The position numbers and the translations under genes were made by a program. A DNA stretch of 64,000 nucleotides. Source: Apophysomyces variabilis (Eukaryota; Mucoromycota; Mucoromycetes; Mucorales; Mucoraceae). Under the pieces are notes generated by a model. The model saw only the letters and a program-made list of their open reading frames with translations. It did no database searches and was not told the origin of the DNA. The stretch lies in the NCBI GenBank assembly GCA_002749535.1, contig MZZL01000390.1, positions 447,778 through 511,777 on the forward strand, given 5' to 3'. Shown piece after piece: positions 24,440 to 35,550 of the stretch (within the stretch, counting starts at the first letter, position 1; the number at the start of each line of letters is the position of its first letter).

Positions 24440-25850
24440 TCATGATGGCCCCAGCTGTATAGAGGCAAATGCTTCCTTCGTATCCTTCGATTTGTACGCC
24501 CATGCTACACAATAATGACCAGCAAGCAGTCGCCATTCTTCCAGTTCATCCAATATTTCCAATCGTGTCATTCTAGTAAGCCATATCAAAAAGTTAATCC
24601 TTCATTTCAATCCGATCCTGTTTCTTCTACCTGGCAATATCACTCTTAGCTAAATATTGATCATGGATCGCATTAACATCAACTGCCGTCGCATTATCCC
24701 AGCCTAGATTTTTGAATCGATTCTCCTGATCTACTAATGCCGGAAAAGCATGAATTCCTTTAAGTTCGATATTCCGGCTCTATATAAGGATAAAGATAAA
24801 AAGTTATGAGTATCCTTTTCCATAGGCATTTGTATCGTGTTGTGTGACTTACTCGAAGATTTCGAATCATCATCTGGCCAAAAGCATCTTCAGGTCTAAT
24901 CTGCTCGTAAAGAGCAAACATAGTATTGGTCATATTATGTGTAATCCATTCGAGAATGGTATTGGAATCTTCAGGTGCAAGATAGATAAAGACGCACTCG
25001 GACAGGAATAGGGTCGGTGCGCTACACACAACAAGTTTAGTTTGCCTACATCCAACCAAAAATAAAATGGCTTGCCTTTTGTCCAGACCATAATGGACTA
25101 GCCGTTCCACTACATTATTCCATGCCCTCAGATCTTCTCCAATCAAACAGTAATCATGACCAGATAACTCCATCCCTCCTTTGTCTTGAATCGCATCTCA
25201 ATGAATGAAATCTAATAGACCCCTTTTGCCCGAATATTTTACCTATTTTAATATTATCTGGAGGGCCTAGCAGTTGATGTAGGTCCTTATACCGTTTGAT
25301 GATCAACGCCTTTTTTGTAGCTAGTTCGGGGAAATCAACTTCAAAGTATCGTGCCAACTTAGTTGCAAGGGGAGCGCCCTGATCAAGATGACCTGACTAC
25401 AGGATATCCGTGAAAACCCAAAGCATTTCAGACAAACCATTTCTACCTTAATCATAAAATAACGTGTATCATAACCTGCACCGAGTGATACGATTTGTTT
25501 CTGTTGTTGGCCAGGCATTTCTAGAAACCGGCGTACCAATGTGTCCAACGCAAAACTCCGTATGTAAGATCCTACCATATGTATTCTTTTCTGTTATTCC
25601 AAGGATACTTTTGCTCTGCTATTGTTTTACCTCGGTTGATAATAGGCGAGCGACGTACAGGCCGTTTTACAAAGAATGAAACGAAAGGATCTTCAAAGTA
25701 GCCTAAGCGAACTGCCGATCTAATACAGAAACGTTTGGTGAATAACAAGAGTGATACTTAGGCCATTCTTCCTGCTTACAGCCGGCTTACGGTGGCATCG
25801 TCGTTTGTGCCGCGAATGGCATCGTCCTGGGTTTCTGAAGGAAAATGCAT
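24440..25850 (-). CDS. PPM1: Leucine carboxyl methyltransferase of PP2A (LCMT1/PPM1)
   Basis: Eight exons (25780-25850, 25631-25719, 25447-25571, 25243-25396, 25076-25184, 24853-25021, 24631-24779, 24440-24572) keep frame and give about 332 aa. The protein would methylate the C-terminal leucine of the PP2A catalytic subunit with SAM. Hallmarks are RGTNDDA near the N-terminus, GYFEDPFVSFFVKRP, the SAM motif SLGAGYDTRYF (about residues 83-93), YFEVDFPELATKKALII, APTLFLSECVFIYL and the C-terminal EEWRLLAGHYCVAWAY. The intron at 25022-25075 appears to use a GC donor (AG then GCAAGC); because it is 54 nt and stop-free, retention would also keep frame. The start codon is only about 118 bp from the oppositely oriented tRNA methyltransferase start, implying a shared bidirectional promoter. 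Confidence 0.9.
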
Positions 25851-25967
25851 GCTTGAAAGAAGCAGACCACATTCATCATCCGACAGGCAATGATCTAATC
25901 TGCATCGTGACTGATATTGGGCATCGTCTTTTTTTCTTTGTTGGCCTTTGCTCGTGTCTTTCGAGTC
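25851..25967. promoter_or_regulatory. Short bidirectional promoter (LCMT1 / TRMT61B-like)
   Basis: Only about 117 bp separates the two start codons. A pyrimidine-rich stretch (about 25926-25950) precedes the plus-strand start. No TATA-like element is evident. Confidence 0.5.
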
Positions 25968-27098
25968 ATGTTGCCCAGTTTCCTGAAGCATGCAGTGAAC
26001 TCACTATGTGGATCTGTTCCTCGACGCACTGCAAGTACCTTCCGTCAGGGCGATTTTTGCATGCTCCGAAACGTCAGAACGAACAAAAAGTTCTTTATTG
26101 GACCTCTAGAACACGATGGTCGTAGGGATCTCAAGGGCGGAATCATCGCCCATGAACAAGTGATTGACAAGCCTGTGCGGTCAATTGTAAGGACGCATAA
26201 CGGTAAGGCAAACTTGGTTATTTTAATTAGGCTGATGCTAAAATCTGCAGGATGAAAGATACTGCGTCGTACATGGTTCATTTTCCCACCCTCGATGAGT
26301 TAGTGTACTTCATACTTTCGGATGCATCCCGTTTGACATCGTTTGTCTTCTTCTAGATATGTACTGAACGTTCCACGCAGTTGTACACCCATTTATCCAA
26401 AGGATGCTTCCACCATTGTACTGTTTGTTGTTTCTTTTTTCTTTGCAGTGAGACCCGGTTTCTCACGATTTTCAACTACCTTATAGATTCAGCTCTTGGA
26501 TATCGAACCTGGGCATCGAATTCTCGAAGCAGGTACAGGCAATGGTTCTTTAACGCTCTATCTCGCTCGAGCTGTTGCTGGTGGAAAGGTCCATACATTT
26601 GATAACCGCGAAGCACACTCCCGCACGGCTCAAAAGCATGTACAACGTTATGCAAGAGGCCGTTACGCATCCACGGTAGATTTCCATCTAGGTCCAGTCG
26701 CAGAAACTCTGCCGACAGTGATCGATCAGTCGGCATATTTTGATGGGATTGTACTCGATATGCCTGACCCCAGCGAGGAGATCCCTCGATTAATCCCTTA
26801 TCTTCAAAACGATCGATTTTTGGTATGCTATTTACCAAACATGACGCAAGTTCTGGACCTTGCAAAGCAGATCAAAACATTGCCACTGGCAATGGAAGAT
26901 TGTATTGAAACGGAATGGAAAGAATGGGAAGTCAGATCCACGCAGATTCGAAGTAAACAGAAAGATGAAGAAAACCGAACAGCATGGGTATGCAGACCTA
27001 AGAACTATGATGTTCATGGCCATACAGCGTTTCTGGTGAGACTGAGAAAGTGCGAGGGTGTTCAAGAGATCGGAAAGGATGGAGAAGCAGCGATATAG
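25968..27098 (+). CDS. tRNA (adenine-58-N1) methyltransferase, TRMT61B-like, probably mitochondrial
   Basis: Four exons (25968-26202, 26259-26298, 26357-26417, 26487-27098) encode about 315 aa. The N-terminus (MLPSFLKHAVNSLCGSVPRR) resembles a mitochondrial presequence. The FPTLDEYVL element and YPKDASTI precede SAM motif I HRILEAGTGNGSLTLYLA; the family IVLDMPDP motif (position of the catalytic aspartate) and a C-terminal beta block VCRPKNYDVHGHTAFLVRL follow. This order is that of the Trm61 catalytic fold. The presequence and absence of a nearby Trm6 partner suggest the organelle-type enzyme methylating A58 of mitochondrial tRNA, as inference. The intron 1 acceptor (AAAG at 26258) is the weakest junction. 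A decayed copy of exon 4 lies at about 30590-31085. Confidence 0.85.
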
Positions 27099-27509
27099 AC
27101 CACCATACCCTCTGAACGCAGACAGAAGAAAGGGTCATCCACCCTACCATTACGATAAAACATTGTTATGACATAGATAAAAGTGAAGGATAGTTACGTC
27201 AAAAAATGATGTAGTAGCAATGACATGTTAATATCTTAATTAAAAATCCAGAATGCGTTCGCTCTGAAGGGCTACTTCATACACGCCAGTTGCGCTGAAA
27301 GCACTTTCTTAGTGAGGATTTCCACGCATGCTGCATCAGATCTTAACCATTATGGGACAAAAACAAATCCTATGGATACAGCTGCATGATTTGGAATGTA
27401 GAGAGTTTTGTAAGTAATGTGCGTCAGTCAAAAGTATGTTTGCGCTGACATAGTACCGTAAAAGAATGCTCAAGCCGCGCTTTTATTATACATAATACAG
27501 ATCCCTCTA

Positions 27510-27662
27510 ATGTCTGAGACAGAAATACATGGTCTTGCTACTTTACGTCAATGTCCATTCAAAAACCAATCTAATCGGGTACGACGAGAAGAACGATTGT
27601 CTATTACCGTTACTGCAGTCTTGCAACTTGAATTGGCCGAGGAAGATGTTGTTGCAGGTTAA
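27510..27662 (+). CDS. Small ORF with a decayed local copy
   Basis: An ATG-initiated 50-codon ORF (MSETEIHGLATLRQCPFK... ending LELAEEDVVAG). Its 3' part and the following about 35 bp reappear at about 35770-35887 with substitutions and frame-breaking changes (LALAEKDA...). I do not recognise the product. An AG acceptor-like TACATAATACAG lies just upstream, so it may be a terminal exon. The existence of a diverged copy says the segment was duplicated, not that it is coding. Confidence 0.25.
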   Translation: MSETEIHGLATLRQCPFKNQSNRVRREERLSITVTAVLQLELAEEDVVAG

Positions 27663-28161
27663 TAACAACATATAAGCTGGTTGATGACGGCCTACTACGG
27701 CCGCACAGATAGATAATCAATAAACAGACATAGGCTTTTGAAAATTTGATTGATTTACCTAAGGTATCTGGCAGTTCATGCCTGTAACACTTGTCGAATC
27801 AAAGAGACAATCATTCATCGATAAGTACATCATGATTCGGCGATGACTGTCTGCTTCTCCTTATGATGCTTTCAGTCTAGCCATACCTGAGTGTCATTGT
27901 TTTTGGAAGATCGTTTCATGACTTGAGTGACAAGAACTTGCCTATTTTCGCGACTACCCTAATACTCAGAAGTCATAATATGACGCGTCCCTCCATTGAT
28001 ACGACGACATATTGCCCCTTCATCCTTCCTTTTAGCTTTATCTCTTACTGCATCTTCAATTATGTAATCTATTGATAGCTCCATCAATGCAATGTACGAC
28101 AAACGTAAGTCGTAAGTCAAAACTGCACAGACATCAAAATACCTATTTAACCACACAATTC

Positions 28162-28385
28162 TAGTATACTAGACCAATTTTCCATGTATGAAAACGGAAC
28201 AATACAGAATGACATGTTGGACTCTCAACAGAAGGTAATTTCCTACTACTACTACTACTACAATTATCATTCATTAACGTTATCTTTCCAGAAAATGGAC
28301 ATAATTTTGAACAAAAGGATACGCACAAGGCATCGCTCAAGAGTAGCATTGCGTGAAACAAGATACAACAATGATGAATGTTGTT
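28162..28385 (+). other. Possible two-exon coding remnant
   Basis: An open stretch (SMYENGTIQNDMLDSQQK) ends at a GTAATT donor near 28222, and after an ACT-repeat intron and TTTCCAG the frame continues with KMDIILNKRIRTRHRS to a TAG at about 28387. No start exon or family could be identified. The intron contains a CTA/ACT microsatellite (about 28243-28261). Confidence 0.2.
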
Positions 28386-28479
28386 AGTAATATGCAGCCA
28401 TTTAACCTCAGGATACAATAGCTCTTGAACAACATACTTCAAATAACTCTCATTATACACTCTGTTTTGGTCAATTGGC

Positions 28480-28865
28480 GCAACTATCCGTCTCTGAGAG
28501 CAAGGACAACTTACAGTTCCGGGCATGTGCCGAATGTTCGTTCCCGGACTTTCTTCTTTCCTCCTTGATCGCACACGCCCATCATGGATTTGGTGCTGTG
28601 TGGGCGTCCCCTCAGTGGGCGGTGGGATACCGTTCGGGGGTAACTAAAGAAGACATCAATCATATCCTTACATTTACTAACTAGAAATGTACATTTTATG
28701 CTGCTCTAATCGATTTCGCGTCCATTGGAGGACAAAGCTGATTGTAAGTGAAATATGCTATTCGGTAGAACTTATCTACTAATAACGCATGTTTTATTAG
28801 CACTTTTAGCACATTTTTGGTCTTTCATGGACGGGAAATTTGCGTTAGAGTAGTGTGAAATTACA
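28480..28865 (+). repeat. Transposon terminal module, copy 1, with consecutive hairpins
   Basis: This segment aligns with 56700-57095. Shared landmarks are TTCGGGGGTAA, a following C/TTTACATTTACTAAC-like block, AATAACGCAT, and an end with GAGTAG and a T/A-rich tail. Upstream of the landmark a 7-bp stem (ACGCCCA 28575-28581 with TGGGCGT 28601-28607), a CCC/GGG stem (about 28608-28619) and a TACC/GGTA stem around the TTCG follow one another. The second copy has three stems in the same order built from different bases. Confidence 0.55.
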
Positions 28866-30589
28866 TGCGTTAAATATTAGACAAAAGAGCCATTCGATAT
28901 AGTTCCTTCACATTTGATGTCCATAACAAAACTTTAACAATCATAGACTACGCAACATTGCTATTTTTGACATTATATATCCTCTAATGCTTACTGGAAT
29001 AGAATCAAAAGCCTAAGACTGTAACATGTTATAGTCAAGGAAATTTTACTAATGTTAAGTGGCTGAGAACCATCAACGTGGAATAACAAGACAATATGTT
29101 ACAACCTTTGAAGAAAGGATTTATGATGTGTGAAGAGGCTCTTACATTGCCAGGCCAAAGCTAATTCTATAGCTTTCTTTTTGTACTCAAAGTTGTGCGA
29201 TAGGATGTTAACTTGCGTGTCTTCTTTGCTCCATATTTCGATGATAATGTCCGAATGCAAACTGATCGGTCCGTTTCTTGTGTTCATCGGGTCAGCGCAT
29301 GTTTTTTCCCTTTTGCTCTGTTTGGAAAATCCTGGACGCGCAAACGATTTTCCATCATATCCATATGCACGTTTATTGCAGCAGCCATAAGCATCCCTAA
29401 GGTGTTAAGCATACGGCTCCTTCCAGCCAGTGGTGTCTTTAACCGTTTAGTGGCGTCATTGATGTTGGAACATGGGAACATGCATCTGTTGTCATAGGAC
29501 AAAGTCGGCAACACCGTACGGTGCAGGAGACGACACTGAGCGATCATTATCTAGACGCACATTCCCCCCAGAGTGTACCTTGAAAGTGAAGCCAGTGCCT
29601 TTTGGGAGGACCAGTCTCTGCTTCTCAACAATCCATTCAATTCCATGCTATTATCAGAGTGTATATGTGATTTTGACAGGACTATGGCGAAGAGTTCATC
29701 CGTCTTCATGTCAGGCAGCAAATACTGTTCGCTGAGAAGCTCCTGCCGCTTTTACTCCTCGTTTTGCCCACTTGTTATGAGGCAAAATCAGGTCCGCACT
29801 TATGCAAGAGCAAACGCGATATAATCTCGAATCACTCACACCCTACCGGATAAGACAATGAGAGGAGAGGCATAGTAGCTTGTTAAACAAACTTGATCCC
29901 TTTTGGATGGTTTGTTGCGATTGCCTTGGACTCCCGTCAGTTGATATACTGTCTTTATTCATTTTCACTAGTCTGTGTTTGTCGATACTTGAAGAACAAC
30001 AGTCATTATCCTTGACATGCTAGATGGAATACCTTTCGTATAAAGTCGGTGCGTTTATTCATAACTAAGTGTACAATTCTGCGCTGCGACAGTATATATG
30101 ATCTCAATATATCAGCACAGGTTATGACATTCTTCATAATGGTAAGAATCAAAATAAATCCGAACTGCTCTTGTTATGCTATTTGACTAAAGTGGTTCGA
30201 TGGTATTTCTTCCTCGCATAAAACAAGGGTATTGATTTAGTACGATATGAAGGTAAAGCAAATAGGACCCCACAAAGAATGGCCCACTGGTCACCAACAC
30301 TGTTTGTGTACAGTAGTAACGGATATTTTTGGTCTAGTCACAGACAGATAAGGTATGGCAAACATTCGCAGCAGCCTAAAGAGGATCACCAAAAGCAGAC
30401 TCCCACTAAAAGAGTGAAGAAGTATAACCAGCTTTCGTGCTGAGGGGAGCAAGATCCAAAGTTTGGTGAGAAAAGGCCAGAAACGAACAAGAGAGATATA
30501 GTTTCATGGGATGGCGCCACGATAATCGCGTTAAGTTAGAATGAAACGGCAGCATGCCGGGGTTGGAGCAAGGTATGAGCCAGCAGTAT

Positions 30590-31085
30590 CTATCACCTTA
30601 ATGACAAATATCCCAACGCTAAGAGTGCAAAAAGTGTCTGTTTAACGCTTTATCATCTCCTAGCCGTTGTTCATGGGAAGATGCATGTATTTGATATCCA
30701 CGAGGCACACTGACGCACGGCTCAGTAGTATGTACAACGCTACGCAAGAGGTGCTTACGATTCTATGGTAAATCTGAGTATGGGAAACCTCTCCATGGTT
30801 ATCGATCGTAGTGGATATCCTTGACCTCAGTGAGCAGATCTTTCGGTTACTGTGTTCCGGTTTAAAAGCGATCATGCTTTTGGTATGGTGCTTTACCGGT
30901 ATGAACCGGTCGGAAACAGATTCATCCACCAGTGATAGAGCATTGTCATAGAGAGCAAAAAGCAAAAAATGGTTAGTTGAGGTGCGCAAGTGAAAAGTAA
31001 ACAAAAGTCAGATGGACACAATTGAGCAGCGTGGGTATGCAAACCTAAAGAAAGAAGTATGTTCTTGGACAAATAACATTTGTAC
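30590..31085 (+). pseudogene. Decayed copy of the TRMT61B-like exon 4
   Basis: From about 30590 the sequence follows exon 4 of the gene at 25968-27098: TTTAACGCT(C/T)TATC, GATA-CC-CGA-GCACAC, GCACGGCTCA, ATGTACAACG-TA-GCAAGAGG, TTTGGTATG and finally GCGTGGGTATGCA-ACCTAA. Many substitutions, small deletions and stops remove any frame. Only sequence corresponding to a single exon is present, so it cannot be told whether DNA or RNA was the template. It lies about 4 kb downstream of the parent in the same orientation. Confidence 0.85.
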
Positions 31086-31285
31086 GTTCACATTGAAGGG
31101 ACATGCGTGAGTGTTGGAAGAGACGGGTAAAAGTGAACAAAGAGCCGATCTGGAATTGTGTATGTTTCACAGCATAGAAACATCCACCCCAATCATTTGA
31201 TCCACAAAAAAAGAGGCTTATGGATATAAAAGAGCTTTCCCATCCTTTTCCGTCCATCCATTAGCTTTATCTTCCGACTTTTCCC

Positions 31286-31593
31286 ATGAATTCTGATACG
31301 TTACCTTCAACAAGTCATATACATCAACGTCCAAGCGACCATACTCAAAGGTTTGGTAAACTGGTTGACTACATCACCATGGTATCAAAAGAGACTGCAT
31401 AAAAAAAGTAAGGTTAATAAAAAGCCGTACTTTTCATTAGCAACACAACCGATCAAAAGAAAAGGAAATACTTCATCGCTTCGGCATAGATGAAAATGAT
31501 GGCACTGCACAAAAAGAGGTGACGCAGCGTTTTCGAAAACGATCCAGTAGTCCGATGCGAGAGGCCATACTGAAAGGGCAATTTTTGGATTAG
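31286..31593 (+). CDS. Small two-exon gene, unknown function
   Basis: Exon 31286-31381 and exon 31441-31593 join in phase 0 through a 59-bp GT-AG intron and encode about 82 aa. The protein is hydrophilic and charged: an N-terminal SHIHQRPSDHTQRFGKL, then QHNRSKEKEILHRFGID and a basic QRFRKRSSSPMREAILKG end. Codon usage and the clean splice support a real gene, but no family is recognised. It lies immediately upstream of the ferritin-like gene in the same orientation, with its stop only about 90 bp from the ferritin start. Confidence 0.45.
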
Positions 31594-31679
31594 CGCATGA
31601 TTAGTGGACAAACAAAAAAATCTGTATAACAATAATTGTTTGCTGCAGTTTTCACAGATTACCTTTCTTTTTCCTCATC

Positions 31680-32524
31680 ATGACTTCTGTTTCATCACTT
31701 GCTAGTCAAAATTATACCATCGCAGCCCAAGATGCTATTAATGAACAGATATTGATTGAACAAGTTGCTCAAAATACCTACTTGTCTGCTGCAGCTTACT
31801 TTGGACGTGATGATGTGGCCTTGCCTGTAAAGAAAGAAAGATGAAAGGGTCAGACCAACTTATGAAACTAACGATGATTGTTCCTTGTAAGGGTCTCCAA
31901 AAATATTTTTTAGAGCAAGTTGAACAGCAAGGAAAACGTGTTCAAATTCTGATTGATTACCAAAACATGCGAGGAGGAGCTGTTACCATCAAACAAGTGC
32001 CAGAACCCACGGTAAGGATGAAGCCCGAGTTTCAACGGTGCTTGTGTAACTCTTTTTTTGTTTTGGTCTCTTTTTCTTTTCTCAAGAACGCTTGGGCATC
32101 TGCACAACATGCCATCGGTAAAAGAAGAGAAACATGACACTTTGTTTCTTCTTTCTAAAACACCATCGTTATTTTGCGTTAGAGACGAGCCTTGCTATGG
32201 AAAAGGACATCAACTCGTCCTTGTTGACTTTGACAGGACTTGCTATTAATAACAAGGACATGCAGTTGAAACAGCATATCAAGTGAGTTTAAAACGCGGC
32301 AGCTTTCGAAAGGGGGAGGGCAAAACAAAAGATGGATTAGTTGATCCGATGTTTATTCCCTATTCCTCTTGCTTAAATCGTGTAGAGGAACTCACTTGTC
32401 GAAGAGAGTTGAGAACATTGAAAAGGTCGCAAAGGCGATCACACAGTTACAACGCGTTGGTGGTACTGGCCTTGGTCTACATTTGTGGGACGCGGAGTTG
32501 TACGAACACGGACTGACTGTGTAA
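31680..32524 (+). CDS. Ferritin-like protein with altered ferroxidase centre
   Basis: Five exons (31680-31826, 31892-32011, 32087-32117, 32183-32282, 32386-32524) encode about 178 aa, the normal ferritin subunit length. The four-helix order is recognisable: AINEQILIEQVAQNTYLSAA then YFGRDDVALP (helix A and loop), YQNMRGG (end of helix B), SLAMEKDINSSLL (helix C) and LSKRVENIEKVAKAITQL with a final LHLWDAELYEHGLTV (helices D/E). Relative to human H-ferritin numbering, E27, Y34 and E107 are kept but E61, E62, H65 and Q141 read Q, Q, R and R, so the diiron ferroxidase site looks lost. It may be a light-chain-like, storage-only or otherwise repurposed subunit. All introns keep frame and no stop interrupts it, so it is not an obvious pseudogene. 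Confidence 0.78.
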
Positions 32525-33656
32525 AGGACCTTGATAATCAAATGCATAAAGAAGATATCTAATGATTGGACTTGGTCAATAAAGTGATAAGTTAGTTTTC
32601 TTTCAACAACCTATTTGGCTATGGTCAAATATTTCTGTTGTCAATCCAGCGAATATTCCAGATATGCAGTCATCAGAAGCACAAAGAGAGACAAAGAGAA
32701 AGAGAGAAGAAAGCCTTAGTGTTAATGACCAAGCATTGAATGTCTTCCACAAGTTTTGCATTAGGGGGATACCTTGCATAGCTATATCCTTTGCTGTTTG
32801 GCAGGATAGGGCTATGAGGTTAAATGTTTTGATAACATCGCGAGATTTTCTCAGGAAAGACAAACATTCCTCATTTAGGGTTTCCATCGATGGTTTCGTG
32901 AATAAATCATATAGGAAATATCTGGTATTTTTCAAGTAAAAAGCCAGTTCACTCGACAAAGTCCGTTCATTTAGACTTGCTTATCTAAAACTCTCCCTCT
33001 CATTTAGAATGCTTTGAACCGTTTAAATGCCTTGAGATAAAAGCGGGATAAAGCATCAGTCTTATACGTTTATTCGCAGAAAAGAGAGGCACCTTTATCC
33101 GCTTGAATCACCGTGAATCGTGATCAATATCTATTGGCAACCCGTAGAAAGCGATTTAATTACTTTCTTGTAGCATCAATGCCCGTAACGCAGGCAATCT
33201 ATCGTCATGAGGCCGTGGGACGTTTCCAAAGTTTCTATGGTTATAGGAAAACCTGTAGGGAGGAGTTGCAGAAGGTCTTTCTCCGTTTGCACTCAGCAAA
33301 TATAAACCGATTTCATTAATAAGTTACAATTATATGGGAGATAGTCCGAGCTCATTAACTGACTTGCAGTGCTCCTGAACTCTCACCGGATTGTTTAGTA
33401 AACACGAAAGTTCCGAAACTGAGCTGAGCATTGAGGGATAACCTAGTATAAGAGTCGAGCATTCAGAAGGTGTTTGACTGATTCAATGTGCTGAATCGTT
33501 TGTCATACAACATGTGTGAGATAGTTACATTGGATAAGGGTAACAAATCTGTTCCGAAATGTACAAACCTTAACCCGTGTACAGGAGTTGGCTCCTCAAT
33601 TGCTGTCAATTTTTTTTATTCCTTCTTTGACTTGTGGAAAGTGAAAAGTACTAGTA
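32525..33656. other. Spacer between ferritin-like and arrestin genes
   Basis: No recognised gene. An open stretch at 33113-33319 (+), without an ATG start, reads FNYFLVASMPVTQAIYRHE; it is coding-like but unassignable. Confidence 0.4.
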
Positions 33657-35550
33657 ATGAACACAGACAGTACAAGAGGGTTTTCCCAGGCCATTCGTGC
33701 CGCTACAGGTGGAGTTAGCAGGCATCGCCAAGCGGCATCTATATCTGCATTCCCTGTACCTGTACCTGTACCTAACACGAATGGCCTTCATCCGCCTACC
33801 AATGGCCATCGGCAACGCCCTCGATCACAAGACTTGAGTAGCATTTCGGATCGGCGGATTCTATCACCCCCATTACAAAGCACTTTCGAACCTCAGAATT
33901 CCATCGCTATCGAATTCGAAGGCGGATGTCATCCCATTATTCGACCTAACCGCATCATTCGAGGTCTCTTTTTTTTCCCATTCTTCTGCTTTTCTCGAGA
34001 AAATACAAAATGAACCGCATAGCGAAATAGTTAAAGATGACTGACACTGAACGCTGCAGGCAAAGTGATATTACGTGCGACTGAACGAATATATGCATCG
34101 AGAATACGTATCAAGGTTTTGTTTCGAAAGTAACTTGCAGTAGACTTGGATTGCTGACATTGCATAAAAAGTTTCGTGGCGAGGAAACAGCCATGGTCAA
34201 AGTCGATGAAAGCGCTACATGCGATAAGATGAATGAACGGATACACCATACGATTACGTCTTTCTTTGAGACATATTGGAAGTTATGGGGACATGAAGCT
34301 TGCGGTAACCGATGAGTGCTATTGTGGCATAAATATATAGATAAGCGTGTATTATTTGTTTAGCTTACTCGCCTCCTCAATGGGATGAATTGGATCCAGG
34401 GGAACATACATTTCCTTTTGCATTAAAGGTAGGGTTTGAATGTCATTTTTCTTCTCACGAAAGGTTGTCTTTTCCAGTTTCCTAATGTAAATTATCCGCC
34501 GTCCGTTGAGGATCCACCTGGATTCAGTATCCGATATGTTTGGACAGCACAAATCGATGGCCCAGGTCTTCAATCGGGCATGAGAAGCAAAGAATACATC
34601 ACACCTTATCGTCCTATTATCGTTGCAACACCAGGTAAATGATTCGGCAAGTCAATGCTTATGATACTAAGCTGTACGTGCCATTTAGCGAAAGAATGGG
34701 TCTTCAAAACTACTTTAATGCGAGATAAAAAACAAGTGATAGCCGAAGTACATGCAAAGCTGCCTAAACAATCCTATTGTCCAGGCAAGAAATCTTCCAT
34801 TTTATGGCATCCAACTCGTATTTGCGTATTAACACGGTCACGACTCTATGTCGGTAACTTTTAGATGAACCTTTCTCAATGCAGCTGAATATGACCACTT
34901 TGAACTCGGATGCTAAAATAACCGGTATATCGTATAAATTCCGCAAACATCATGAGGGGCGTATGTTGATCCAGCGAGGCACAGCGGTCCAAGAACATGT
35001 GCGTATCGTTTTCCAAGGAACCTTAAATCTATCAAACAACAACTGCATATCCGAAAGTTTGGCATTTGATATACCTACCAAACTTGTTTCACCTTCATTC
35101 ACCAGTCGCCATACTCGTGTTCGTTATGATATCCAATTCCTGGTTACCACAGAATATGGAAGTCTATTCAAATCCGTTCATGTTGCCGAATTTAGCATTC
35201 CTCTTACGATCGCCAATCTGCCATACGATCAATTACTTTTAATACCAAATTTGACTACCGTGCAATGCTACCAAAAATCTTATGAAAGCCCGATCTTCTT
35301 TGACCCCACACTGGATGAACCTTTGACTGAATGGCCAAACGAACTTGCCGCGGTGCTTACACCACTAATAGCTACTCCACAGGGGGAAGATCCTCCGAAC
35401 TATTTCAGCTTACCGCAACAAATTTGCCGTAACCGAAAAGAAAAGACAACCTATCTGACGGGTTCTGCTAAAGCGTTCTATCGGTATGGGACAGGTCCTG
35501 AATTAACAGAGGCATCAGTCATACCAGGATTATTCCACGAAGAATGGTAG
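33657..35550 (+). CDS. Alpha-arrestin (arrestin N and C domains), endocytic adaptor
   Basis: Exons at 33657-33963, 34060-34115, 34172-34304, 34364-34428, 34478-34634, 34689-34784 and 34885-35550 follow one arrestin fold. After a low-complexity N-terminus (FPVPVPVPN) comes the arrestin N domain: IAIEFEGGCHPIIRPN, GKVILRATERIYASRI, FRGEET and FFETYWKLWG. The C domain is LNMTTLNSDAKITGISYKFR to LPYDQLL. Proteins of this class link ubiquitin ligases to plasma-membrane transporters. No PPxY motif is evident in the readable C-terminus, which ends ASVIPGLFHEEW. The junction between 34784 and 34885 is unresolved: a 17-nt stretch (about 34838-34854) would restore frame, but only with non-AG/GC splice sites. 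Either a noncanonical micro-exon or a mutation is implied. Confidence 0.75.

Larger units (their letters stand above)
27099..30589. other. Duplication- and repeat-rich spacer
   Basis: About 3.5 kb with no confidently recognised complete gene. It contains a 50-codon ORF (27510-27662), a possible exon pair (28162-28385) and a transposon terminal module (28480-28865), listed separately. The remaining ORFs look like chance. Confidence 0.4.

Noticed and set aside
28242..28262. Short tandem CTA/ACT units considered as a CRISPR-like or satellite array
   Set aside because: Simple trinucleotide microsatellite; no spacer structure. No CRISPR array was seen anywhere in the window.
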